Below are positions 1-12,909 of a stretch of DNA of 64,000 nt, one piece after another. Position 1 is the stretch's first letter. Every line of letters begins with the position of its first letter. Source of the DNA: Ceratobasidium sp. AG-K (Eukaryota > Basidiomycota > Agaricomycetes > Cantharellales > Ceratobasidiaceae); assembly GCA_037039685.1 (NCBI GenBank), contig JAWNGF010000009.1, forward strand, positions 1,488,001-1,552,000, in the 5' to 3' direction. The notes beneath the pieces are model-generated. The model was not told the DNA's origin. It ran no database searches and worked only from the letters and a program-made list of their open reading frames with translations. Both the position numbers and the translations under genes were made by a program.

Positions 1-1388
1 GCCCTCGTTATGCTAGTTGCCGGACACCTATTCGGGATGCTCGCAAGATCTAATCTTGGACACCGGCTAGCACGGAGATTCTGTGCGGATTACGGCATGC
101 CTATCTCCGGTAAGCCCGTCCGCCTAATATCTAATGCCGCTCTCACAGTTATTCAGTTGTCGCCTGCAGCGGACTAGCTTACTGGGGCCGATTCAACCTC
201 GCCAACCCACTCACGCTTCCCATCTCGGGTGCGTTCTCCCCGGCTGGCGGTCGGCCGTGGCTTGTCAAATTCTGGGAATTGGACGGAAAATGGGTCGGGT
301 GCGTCCTGTTTCACCCTAGTTTTACCATCACTGACTTGGCATGATAGGATCGCACTGCCCTTTGGCTTCGCCCTTTTCATCCTATTCTACTTTGATCATA
401 ATGTGTCGAGTCTGATCGCTCAGGGGTCGGAATTCCCATTGCGCAAGCCGCCGGGTTTCCATTGGGACTTTTTCTGGTTGGGAATTACAACTTTTATTGC
501 GTGAGTCTTCCGCATTCTTTATCTTATCGTTGTATTGACCGCAAACAAACAGGGGTCTACTAGGTGTCCCAGCACCCAACGGCCTGATCCCTCAAGCACC
601 CATGCACACTCAGTCTCTTGTAGTCATGGGCGTCCGGAGCAAAGACGACCCCGAAAAAACCTCGGTGCAACTCACCGCCGTCGAAAATTACGAACCTAAC
701 GATCCCAACGCCCGCGGTCCTGCACCTCCTACTCCTACCCCCGCTGAAACGCTCGTCGAAGAACACCCAGTTAGCGTTGTTGAACAGCGCGTATCCAACT
801 TGGCCCAAGGCGCAGTGTGCTTGGTTTTGATGACTGGTCCGTTTCAGCATCTTTTGGGATTAGTGCCGAGGGGTGTGATGGCTGGACTCTTGTAAGCATT
901 TTCCGTTCACTGTGTTCTTGGTTTAGCCTGATTTCTGGGAAGCTGGTTCATGGGAACCGACGCACTCCGCTCGAGTGGCGTCACTGAAAAACTATTATAT
1001 CTTATCCGCGACCCTGCGCTCATCCCACGATGCGAGCCCCTACGCCGAGTCAGGCGGTCCCGTGTAGCCCTATTCGCCGCCATCGAGTTGCTTGGATTCG
1101 GAGCGACCATGGCGATTACTCAGACCATCGGTGCGTCTGTCGTGTTTGAGTGTTGAATCAATGTGGACTAATCTGAGGCGCATATAGCTGCTATTGGGTT
1201 TCCAATCATCATTTTCTTGCTTGTCCCTGTTCGAACTTTGGTGGTCCCAAGGTTACCATTCACGCCCGAGGAGTTGGCGATACTAGACGGGCCGACTGCG
1301 TCGCCTTTTGTAAGTTTACTGTTTTGATCACTATAGAATGGAACTAATTTTTTCGTAGACGATGGAATCTGTTGGCGGGTCGATATAA
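1..1388 (+). CDS. Bor1-like anion (borate/bicarbonate family) transporter, 3' part
   Basis: C-terminal portion of an SLC4/Bor1-family membrane exchanger; the 5' end lies outside the window. In fungi this family exports borate at the plasma membrane. Exons read as 1-109, 157-298, 348-500, 553-891, 943-1130, 1188-1309 and 1359-1388, all with GT-AG introns of about 45-60 nt. Family signatures are FDHNVSSLIAQ, FPLRKPPGFHWD, LLGVPAPNGLIPQAP and HTQSL, followed by the hydrophobic segments GAVCLVLMTGPF and AAIGFPIIIFLLVPVRTLV. The last exon is tiny and ends at a TAA. I see no frame damage in the part present. Substrate is inferred from family only. It lies outside the duplicated block. Confidence 0.88.
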
Positions 1389-2223
1389 TATAGATACGAT
1401 GCCATTCGTTCTCGGACCCCGATTGATTCGGTGTCATGATACAAATAGACTGTGCGAGTAGATTCTCGGATCAAACGGACAATTCTTGTACTGGAATACA
1501 TTTTCGTATTTATTACAGCTGTGGGGGCCACACACGCCAAGATTTGTTCGCTCGAGTCCGTTTGAGGTATTATTGGAGCCAGCTTCATATTGCGGAGGTT
1601 GTGGTATTGTCAACCTTAGAAACGGGTTACCATCTAATAGTATTGGCGTGGCAGCTATATCGTGCAGTGAAAGTGCTTGCGGAGGTTACGTCTCGAGATT
1701 GTTTTCTTGAGCAGTTCCAATGCATTGAGTTTGGATATCCTTATTTGGTCTTGAACAGTAACGTGTTATTGATCTACAAAAATTCTTGGCTTGGGTGGAC
1801 TTGCCTCAGGTAGAGGGAACGGTAACTGCCTGTGGGTGTAGATGTCAATGAGCTCAAGTAAACTAGACACAACCTGATGCCCAAAATATGAAGGGGGAAC
1901 TCTCCAGAACATTTTCCGCTTCTCTGCGTTGAGGCATTACCTAGTTCGGCCAGCCTGTCACCAAAACTATCGGGGAACTAAATGTATTGCTCACCTGCTT
2001 ATGGTATTCTTGTGTTCCCAACTGTTTTAGGATACCTTGGGTGGGATAGCGTTGGGCGTAAAGCTCTTTACAGAAAGATTGACGCTGGCGACTGAGTTAC
2101 ATTGGTAAGCGAACTATAAGCGAGTGAACAGCAAAAGCATAATCGCCAGACCGAATTCACCTACCACCGTCTCGCTATCTTATCCAACAGACACTAGATT
2201 TCCTCTACCTGGGCGCTCAGTAC
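1389..2223. other. Intergenic stretch, no gene recognised
   Basis: About 830 bases between the Bor1-like gene and the NLR-like gene. An open frame at 1436-1813 shows no family signature and no codon pattern like its neighbours. The stretch presumably holds the 3' end of the transporter transcript and the promoter of the NLR-like gene. I see no repeat or RNA gene in it. Confidence 0.6.
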
Positions 2224-5200
2224 ATGGCAAGTGGCGCAGGTCTTCGGATCCTGTCTCTTGGTAGGCATCTCTCGAGTTATTCCCAAATTAGGCGCATGAC
2301 GGTAGTTAATTCACACAATCAGATGGCGATGGGATTAGCGTACTCGCCGAGCTCACAATTATCCGCGAGATTATGTATCGGTTACAGAACAAGCTTAACC
2401 TCCCGACAATCCCTCTGCCATGTGACTGGTTTCAGCTCATTGGCGGCACTGGGACTGGAGGGTAAGAGTTGTACCCAGGGTGCTGCGCAACCAAGGCTCA
2501 ATCCGTTCAGACTTGTAGCTATCCTGCTGGGCAGATTGCGGCTTTCGATTGACGAGGCTACGCGATGCTATTTAAACATTATGTGTCATGTCTTCGACAA
2601 GAAGCGAGTTAAGCCGCAGGATCGGGAGGCCGAGCTGGAGCGAGCATTAAAGGAAATGCTAGGGCGATACTGTAACGACGTTGATGCGCTGATGATGCCT
2701 CCGGTTGACGGCAGGTCAACTTGCAAAGTGTAACTATGAAATTCGCTTTACAAATTGCTTTGACTAATATTACTCTAGAATTGTCTATGCGATGCCAGTT
2801 TCCGCTATGCAGGCCGGCTTGCCGGTATGCATTCGTAGCTACCAGGTACTGGAGAATCAAGGCTTAGAGTGTTCCATAGTGGAGGCTATACGAGCAACTA
2901 CGGCGACCCCGGGGATCCTGAAACGCAAGACGATATGTGACCGAGAGATTGAGGTCTCCTATGTTGGCGCAACCCTCGGATGCAACAACCCCACGGCTCT
3001 CCTACTTCACGAAGCTGGAAAAGCGTACCCGGGCCGAGCCATCGCGTGTATTATCAGTGCCGGAGCAGGTCAAATGCATCCGATCACCCTGAACGGACCA
3101 CGGCGACTATTAGAGTCTATGTCATCCCAGCTTGCGGCTGCAGCGGAAGCGAGCGTCATGGACTGCGAACGAGTGCAGCAAGATGTTTCGGCGAGATTTT
3201 CGCATACGGACGGATTATATTTTCGGTTCAACCCTGAGCAAGGCTTGCAAGGCGTCGACCGGTCGGACCCTAGTCGAGTTTCAGACGTTTGCGTACATGC
3301 GAAGGCATACATGCAAGACACAGCGAATAACGCGCGTTTGAATGTTGCCGTGAAGGCACTAATGGATGGGAAAGAAAGCGCGACCATAACCAGTGAGTAT
3401 TGGGAGTCATTACCACTGGCCTTTTAGGCGTTCATGATATATGTGTTCATACCACCATGCCATTAGACGGGAATGTTATACTTCTATCGCAGGCCCAACA
3501 ACAAATCGGATTCTGCCCGAGCCCGTCCATCACTTTTACAGGGCGGGAGGATCTACTAGAAGTGTTGCGTGCATATTTCTTCGATCAGTCACACGAACGA
3601 CATATTTACGTCCTCCATGGACTTGGGGGTGCGGGAAAGACTCAGCTAGCACTGGCCTTCGTACATCATTATAAGCATTTGTGAGTGCAATCGGTTCACG
3701 TGAAAATCATTTTGACGTCAAGATGTGTATTGATCAGATTTTGGGACATCTTTTACTTGGACGCTAGTACACATGACACCATCAAAACTGGGCTCAAGCA
3801 AATTTCCGTGAAAACGCAAACGGGCGACATGGTGGAAAGCGCATTGGCATGGCTGGCATTTCAAAATCGGAGGTGGTTAATTGTTTACAATAATGCCGAT
3901 GACCCAGCAATCGACCTAAGCGACTATTTCCCAAAATGTGCTCATGGCGACATTTTGATCACCACCCGCAACCGTGATATGATCCTCCACACTGCTAGCC
4001 CTGACTCTCATTGTCGTGTTGGGGATATGGGAGATGAGGATGCGCTAACCCTTTTGTTCAAGACATCAGGCGTGCCTGCATCTTCGGAGTCTCGGGTGGT
4101 GGCGAGGACGCTCACTAAGGTCGGCCCTACGTATTACCGTCATGAGGAATTGACTGTATTGATCTGCCCAACAGAGTTTGGGGTTTCTCGCACTTGCCAT
4201 TGTACAAGCAGGCGCATATATACGCTCAACACAATGCACGATACCGCAGTATCTCGACCTTTTCCTTTCCTCTCGTGATAGGCTTCTACGAACTCAGCGT
4301 GTTGGCCAGGCCGATGGCTATAAGTTGACAGCCTACACCACCTGGGATGTAAGCTACCAGAACCCCTTGCTGATGCACCAAGCTGCCCACTTGCTTGGGG
4401 TAATGTCCTTCATGCACCATGATGGGATTTCAGCATCCTTTTTTGAAACTGCCTCTACAAGACTATCGGAATTCCAACAAACAATGCCGCTAACCGAACA
4501 AGAGGTCTCTATGCAAAAGGCTGCTTGGGATTTCTTAAGTTCGCTTCTCACGCCGAAAAATACTTGGGACTTGCTCAGCTGGCAGCAGCTCACCAATAGC
4601 TTACACTCGTTCTCTCTATTGGACTACGATCCAACTAGTCAGACCTACTCGATGCACCCTCTTGTCCATTCCTGGTGCCGCAGCGTCGTTTCTGACCCAG
4701 ACGTCGTTTCCGAATGCGCAGCATGGGTGCTCGGGCTATGCGTGAAATGGAATCGTCGCCCGGAAGACTTTGGGTTTCGAAGACTACTTGTCCCGCATGC
4801 GCTCGCAGTGCTAAAGACCAAAGATTCTATTACGCCGCCTCTTGCTGAAGAGATTAGCATGATATTCGAAGACGCACGCTATGCAAAGGAAACCGAGAAG
4901 CTTTTCACACACGCCCTCAAGTGCAGCACCGACCGTTTAGGATATGACCACCCCAAGACGCTTGCGCTTATGCACGGCCTAGCGAGTACCTACTGTGATC
5001 AAGGCCGATGGCCGGAAGCCCAGGTGCTGCTAGATGGAGCGGTAGCGATTGGAAAGCGAGTGCTCGGAAGAGAGCATCCCAACGTTCTGTCCACTATGCA
5101 TACGCTCGCATCAACGTACCTCAGTCAGGGACGATGGGAGGACGCGGAGGGCTCATTACACAAGTTCTAGAGGTCCGAAGACGGGTACTTGATAAGGAGC

Positions 5201-5901
5201 ACCCTAAACTACTGTCTGCCACCCATACGCTTTCATTGGCGTACATCAATCAAGGTCGATGGGGAGAAGCAGAAAATTTGTTGACAGTGGTTTTGTCTGT
5301 TCAACGAAGGCTATTGGGCAACGAGCATCCAAAAGTCCTTTCCACTGTCCACACGATAGCATCGGTATATCGACACCAACGACGTTGGCGTACTGCAGAA
5401 TTATTGCTGAGGGAGCTTTTGGGGGTGCGGACACGGCTCTTTGGAAAAGAAAATCCTCTCGTCTTAACCACTAGCTACCAGCTCGCGTTATCATATAACG
5501 AAGAGGGGCGGGAAAAAGAAGCGAGAGCGCTGATTTCGGAGGTTGTCGAAGTTCAAAACCGCATACTCGGCAGAGACCATCCTGATTCAATATACAGCAA
5601 GCGATTGTTGGCTTCTACCTACTATCGTAGAGGAAGGCTGTCTCAGGCAGGTTTCCTACAGACTGAAACCCTTAAATCCACACAGCGAATACTGGGTCCC
5701 CGTCACCCCGAAACGATAGCTTCGATGCACGATTTAGCAAATACGTGCATGGCCCAAGGGAAGCTACAGAAGGCAGAACAGCTTATGGTGAAGGCATTCG
5801 AGCTCTATGTACAGGTTATGGGAAGCGAGCATCCTTATGCTAAAACCAGTGCCAAGCGGCTAAAGAAGATTCGAGCATTGTTGGCCGCTTCAGGAGCTTG
5901 A
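2224..5901 (+). CDS. Patatin-like / NB-ARC / TPR protein (fungal NLR-like), catalytic residues lost, one frameshift
   Basis: Domains in order: patatin-like phospholipase, NB-ARC NTPase, kinesin-light-chain-type TPRs. This architecture is known for fungal NLR-like proteins in self/non-self recognition. Exons: 2224-2260, 2323-2461, 2511-2729, 2779-3392, 3428-3680, 3738 to about 4119 (or 4130), and about 4175 to 5901; with the base missing near 5150 counted, this is about 1,120 aa. The P-loop GLGGAGKTQLA and ILITTRN are clear, and TPRs with HPKTL/LASTY signatures run to the end. Unusual points: the oxyanion motif reads DGDGIS, the nucleophile elbow reads GTGTG, the catalytic Asp motif reads YVGATLG, and Walker B reads LIVYNNADD. 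A GGG run at 5149-5151, GGGG in copy 2, shifts the frame inside the TPRs. ATG 2224 was chosen because it lies just before the first patatin motif; an upstream exon is possible. Confidence 0.85.
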
Positions 5902-7085
5902 ACATGGGACTTCCACGCTCGTATTATAAACTCCGAGTATCTACATGCGATTTCGATGCCGCTTTTGGTGCTTAATGATAGAATTCCTGATACCTACGTT
6001 GCGTGGGCATGTAGTGACGATTGAGAGTCTTCAATACCTGTAAGTCACGCTCAAAATTTCTCAATTAGATATTTCATACCCATAGCAGCAGCTAACTATA
6101 ATGAATCCAACACGGCGCATATATATGAATATTTACGGAAAGACGAAAAATGACTATGGCTTGGGTAAAACCGTGTTTACCTTGGAATCTAGAGCCCTAC
6201 AAGCCATCATAGTGTCGAGTGACGCTAAAGTGACGCATGCAGTGCCCAAAAAGCTTCACGCGGGGACTCAAATGAGGTTTAATGGTTAATTTTGAGATGC
6301 ACTCGTATGTATAGATAATAGAATACAGCGGCCAGTATGAAGCTCAGACTAGACAACAGGAGAAGTTATGTAGCACCCTCGGCTGCAATTGCAACGGAGG
6401 GTTTGGGGACGGATCTTCAGTTGACACAACAATGCCTGAATTTGTGTCTGTAGACTCGTGTGTGTGTGTGTGGCGGATAAACCGCATGTACAATCGCGAG
6501 GACATCGACACTGTATTGGTCATGGTAAACCCAGTTAACCTCTTGTCTAAGTTTCTCGACCGTCGGAATCAGGCCTTGGTGGTGGGCGGCAAGTACGCAA
6601 TAAAAGCGCCCGTTCTCGTCTGCAAATGGCACATGCTATGTAAAACTATGCTGAGAGAAGGTAAAATGGCGTGCGTTCGAGGAGATCCAGGTTGATAATG
6701 ACTCTATCACAACCTCCACAACGTACATCTGGTATATCGGATTCTCGAAGATAGATATTGACGACAGTGGCCATCGTCAAATCCAGGCCTGCATTTGTTA
6801 ATCCGTTTGTCGCAGGTAAAATGAGCTGATGACTTTGTAGGATGATGGGGTGTTGCATAACTAGAGTGCCGTTGACGCGCAGTGAAACCCATGCGTCAAC
6901 ATATGACGATGATAACATATACAATTATAGCTCCACAAGCCGGATCGATCTCACTCTCGCCGCAGTTGCTAGCATAATCATATTTGGTTGATTTTAGTGA
7001 ACGTTTCAAGGCTCTAAGTGATTACGCTAATCAAGTGGGTCCCATTGCCTGACGCCGAAACCATTGAATTTACCGATAATACCGC
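5902..7085. other. Gap between convergent NLR-like and ZIP genes
   Basis: About 1.2 kb with no recognised gene. It holds a short TG microsatellite. The open frames 6417-6632 (-) and 6646-6924 (-) match no family I know; the second is kept in both copies with one amino-acid difference. This gap carries a few dozen substitutions and small indels between the two copies, far more than the genes to its right. Confidence 0.6.
6458..6472. repeat. (TG)n microsatellite
   Basis: A run of seven TG units preceded by G. The matching place in copy 2 (around 37690) is shorter and flanked by different bases, so it is polymorphic between the copies. Confidence 0.8.
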
Positions 7086-8282
7086 CTAATGCTCATGTCC
7101 ATGACCTAGAATTCCTCCCGCAATAAGTGGGAAAAACATCCCCACCATAGTAAGCAAGACACGAATGCCCGGTTTGAGCTCTGCCTCCCCATGTTGATGA
7201 CTAGGGTTCGACGACACAGGTTGTAGCACGGTTGCAACGTATAAAAAGGTTCCGCCCTGGCGCATATAAGAGTGTAAATAACACTATCATCGCATATCAC
7301 GGTTTGCAATGTTCTTTGACTTACAGAAAAAAGCAGTGCAATCCCAGTCCACTTTGGTAACGAGTCGTGCTCGCCTAGAAATTCGACCATAAAGTATGTA
7401 ATCAATGCTGCCAGAGGGGAAGTGATCGCAAATGCAATGATATGTCGGCGAACCGATTGGCGCGGGAGGTGGGGAATCAAAGCTGTGGAGAGCGCCAGAG
7501 CAGTGGGAGCTAGGCCAGCCGCCGTCAGTTTCACAATTTCCCCCGTAACACGGACCCCATACCTTTATGTACGATAATGGCAAGGAAAACGATTGCTTCT
7601 AGAGCGTTTTGCCCACTCCTAGCGCTGGCACCCAAAGCGAGCCCGTCGGCGATAGAGTGAATCACCAATCCCAAGGTGATAGCATTGGGATTTCCGTCCT
7701 TGCCGGTTCCAAATACGTCCCCATTAGACCCGTGCTTAGCTCTCTTCGCAACCCCGTCAGCACTAGCCCGCGTGCTAATGCTAATACTATCAATCGACCT
7801 TCTCCTCGCATCCGGGTCAGGATATTGGTCTCCAGGCGCAGGTCCGAGCTCTAGTTGCTCGATATCGTCTTCGTCGAAAAGCGTGGCTGAAGCAACCGGC
7901 GCGGGTTGATGAGAATGTGCATGGGCCGAGGGGGCGATGAGCTGTTCGACGGCGAGCATCAAGGTAAATCCAGCGAGGAGGCAAAGCGCAATTGTTCGGG
8001 TAGGGACTTCGTCCTTCTCGGATCCTGAGGGTGCTTCATTGGCGTGGTGTAAGGCTTCGATGCCTTCGGGGATAACGACGCCCATCGCGGCGCCGAGAAG
8101 GAGGCCTGTGCCTATGGTGGAAATCTGGGCTATCCTTGTTCCTGTAAGTGTGGTGTTAGTAAGTTCCAGTATACGTGGTGTGAGAACGTACTTGAGAAGG
8201 TAAATACGAGCGGAAGTTGGCCTAGACCGAAGGATGCACCGCCCAAAAGGGTGCACATTATAACAAGTTGAAGTAACCCCAT
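7086..8282 (-). CDS. ZIP-family metal transporter (ZIP9/Atx2 type)
   Basis: Membrane transporter moving Zn2+ or Mn2+ into the cytosol, most like animal ZIP9 and yeast Atx2, which act in the Golgi. Four exons on the minus strand: 8282-8192, 8141-7563, 7509-7325 and 7256-7086, joining in frame to 341 aa. The start is the MGLLQLV methionine, giving an N-terminal membrane helix. ZIP signatures are GLLLGAAMGVVIPEG in TM2, a His-rich loop (HAHSHQ), IHSIADGLALGAS (TM4, metal-binding His) and VFLAIIVHKAP (TM5). The protein ends in LIAGGILGHGHEH. It is convergent with the NLR-like gene and divergent from BUD22. Metal and compartment are family inference. Confidence 0.9.
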
Positions 8283-8633
8283 AGTGTCCCAGGATTGATT
8301 CTCCGACTAGGAATTAGGAGTTCTAATGATTGAGGGGGGGTGCGATTGTTACACCGTTGGTGGCTGGAAGCGAGTTATTATAGCGTCCGCGGGGAGGTTC
8401 TGACGGTGAGGGGGCTACAAGGGTCGATATGAGTTCCGCAGAGGAAGCGTCGGCCGCAGCGCCGTCTAATCTGTCAATTATATATAACTCTGTCGTTGCT
8501 GGAGAGAAGCATGGAAGTCGTCGTTGTCAGCCAAGAGTCGATGATAGGCGCCGAGCGGCAAGACCCTAGGTGTGATAAGATTAGATGCTCTCAAGTTTTA
8601 AACTCGTCCACATTTACAATCGTTTGTTTCGAG
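8283..8633. promoter_or_regulatory. Divergent promoter region between ZIP and BUD22 genes
   Basis: The 351 bases separating two head-to-head starts must hold both promoters. It contains a G-run near 8334 and an AT-rich stretch (around 8478-8487) upstream of BUD22. No individual factor site is assigned. Confidence 0.5.
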
Positions 8634-10214
8634 ATGGCTGGACAGAAGAGAAAGCGCGAGGATGCGCCAAAGACGCAGGTACGATCTTTGAAGCTCAGAT
8701 TGTACGAGGTAGCCCTGAATTGTTATATAGGTGCCAGACGACGCAACTCTACAGAGAAAGGTCACTGGGAAATTGGTCAGTTTGAGTGTTGTTACACCTT
8801 CCGTTTGGCTCATATCTGTAGACCGTGCTAGCACCACAGCTTTAAAGAAGCCGCACAAGCAGCGAAGAAGGCGAAAGCTTTCGAGGTACAGCGCACAGTG
8901 AAGAAACTGAAGGAGGCAAGACAAAAAGGAACCAGTGATGTCCCAGCCCTGGAGGCAAAACTGGAGTCTGCCAAGGTGTGTATCTACCATTATTGATTCG
9001 TTTAGCAGGACTAAAATTGGGGCCAGGCGCTTGACCACGCTGCTGTTGCACGGATCTCACTGGCACGCAAGATTCAAAAGATCAAAACTTTGGCTATTCA
9101 CCCCATGATTCAAGCTGCCCTGGCCGAGGTTGAGGTACCCTCTATCGATAGTATCTCCGGTGAGGCAAAGCAAGCTGTACTTAGCTCAAAGATTCTCGCT
9201 GGCGAGGTTGGACGATTGTGCACGACCCTCAAAGAGCTAGTAGAACCCCCGACGAAGCAAGCGCCCAAAGCTGTATCGGACGAGGAAACCATTAGGGGCG
9301 AGTCCGGGGAGGAGGAAGAGTGGAAGGGAATTATCTCCGACCAGGACCAGGGCGATTCGAACGATTCTGACGACTCGGATGCCGACTCGGAAGCAAAACC
9401 CGACCCGGCTGTTCTCAACTCTGCTCTATCGAAACTCGGAATCCCGCTCGATAGCATTTCGCCAGACACGGAAGTTCCCGAAGCTTCCTCGTCTTCCGAC
9501 GCCGATAGCATTGTGCTGGACGAGGAAGAAGAGGACGTTGACGACCAAGCTTCATGGGAATCGGGCAGTATCGACAGCCAAGGGAATGTCATCCATGCTG
9601 CGCCCCCCTCCGATTCGTCTTCTTCACCCCCCACAAAACGCACGAAAAGCAAAAATGATTCTGCAGGCTCGAGATTTCTCCCCTCCTTGTCTTCTGGATT
9701 CATTCGTGGCGACTCGGAGGGGTCGGATATCGAAGATGCAGATGCGGAACCAACAAAGAAGAATCGGAGAGGGCAAAGAGCTCGCAAGGCGTGAGTAGTT
9801 ATATTCACCCGATAGTTCTTAGCTCAAAGTGGGTTTAGAATTTGGGAGAAGAAATACGGGAAGAATGCAAATCATGTCAAGAAAGCTCGAGAGGATGCAG
9901 CAACCCGAGGTCGCGGACGAGGAAGGGGTGGGTCTGTTGGAAGGGGAGGGTTTGCTGGAAGGGGATGTCATGGTAGGAGTGACGGGCCGCCGATATCTCG
10001 GGGCGGTGCTCCCAGTGTGCGGGGGCGAGGCGGTCGAGTTCGTCCGCCGGCAGCACCACTCCCAACGACCCAGGATGCAGGATGGGCCCAACGGGCACCG
10101 AAAAAGGAAAAGGAGGAGAAACCGATGCACCCAAGTTGGATAGCGAAACAAAAGCTCAAGTCGCGCGAGTCCATTACGACTGCACCTCGGGGTAAAAAGA
10201 TTGTATTCGACTAG
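8634..10214 (+). CDS. BUD22: Bud22/SRFBP1-family ribosome biogenesis protein
   Basis: Nucleolar factor for 18S rRNA maturation and small-subunit assembly in yeast. Five exons (8634-8678, 8731-8775, 8832-8975, 9027-9790, 9839-10214) join without a break to 457 aa. Basic N-terminus MAGQKRKRED, then the family helix region KLHHSFKEAAQAAKKAKAF and ARKIQKIKTLAIHP. A long acidic and Ser-rich middle follows. The conserved C-terminus has NRRGQRARKAIWEKKYG, an RG/GR-rich stretch, MHPSWIAKQK and the terminal GKKIVFD. The antisense open frame at 9110-9808 is a shadow of the acidic/Ser-rich middle. It lies 155 nt before the V-ATPase gene on the same strand. Confidence 0.9.
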
Positions 10215-10369
10215 TCGTCTCCACACCTGTGTATTACAATAATTTGTATGCAAAAGGAAGTTGTCCCATTACTATCCAAGCTCGGCCAAATACGCCACAC
10301 GACCCTGAGCCCCTGTGTAATGGCTCCAGTGCCCAAACTCGTCTTCCTCCACCGCAGGCGCGCTTCACG

Positions 10370-12416
<2,047 letters not shown>

Positions 12417-12909
12417 GTGTTGATACAAACAGCTTGGACCCAATTTATTAATGATTTTTACTACGAATTGAACGGGAGCGCATTTATGGTGTGACACTGC
12501 AGTTAGAGATAGAATTGTACCTTCCTCGTATTCGGTTTGCCGGCTGGTTCGTGCCCTCTTCCGAGTCTTTGGACGTCAGTTCATTGACGAAACGTTTATA
12601 TCATCACTTGCTTACTCATTCCCCAGCGTCATAAGTCATTCCGAGTCGCCTCTCCACGCAGCCCATCACATCCGACACGGCTGCAAGTCACTATTGTGGT
12701 GGCTAATCGAACATATCCCCTCGCATCAAGGTGATTCCCTGCGGTCGTAAGGATAAAGGACCTACTTTCGATCCGGTAAATTTAAAAGTTCCATCATTGT
12801 AATATTCTCCACTAACGTCACAGCACTGCGTTACTACGGTTCCCGACCAGCACATTCAAGAGGATCGCACATTGCGATACGTCTGGAAGCCAAGATCCAT
12901 CATTCAATA
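12417..12909. other. Intergenic region before the kinase-TPR gene
   Basis: 493 bases between two same-strand genes. It should hold the V-ATPase B 3' end and the kinase promoter. No gene, repeat or RNA recognised. Confidence 0.6.

Noticed and set aside
1436..1813. 125-aa open frame after the Bor1-like gene
   Set aside because: No recognisable motif, no sensible start context, and composition unlike the coding exons nearby.
4120..4174. Frameshift in the NLR-like gene between LTK and LGFLALA
   Set aside because: An intron (4120-4174, or 4131-4176 with a better GTATTA donor) explains the frame change; the exact ends remain open.
9110..9808. 232-aa open frame antisense to BUD22
   Set aside because: Mirror of the acidic and Ser-rich codons of BUD22, with no family signature; the plus-strand exons fit the family and join in frame.
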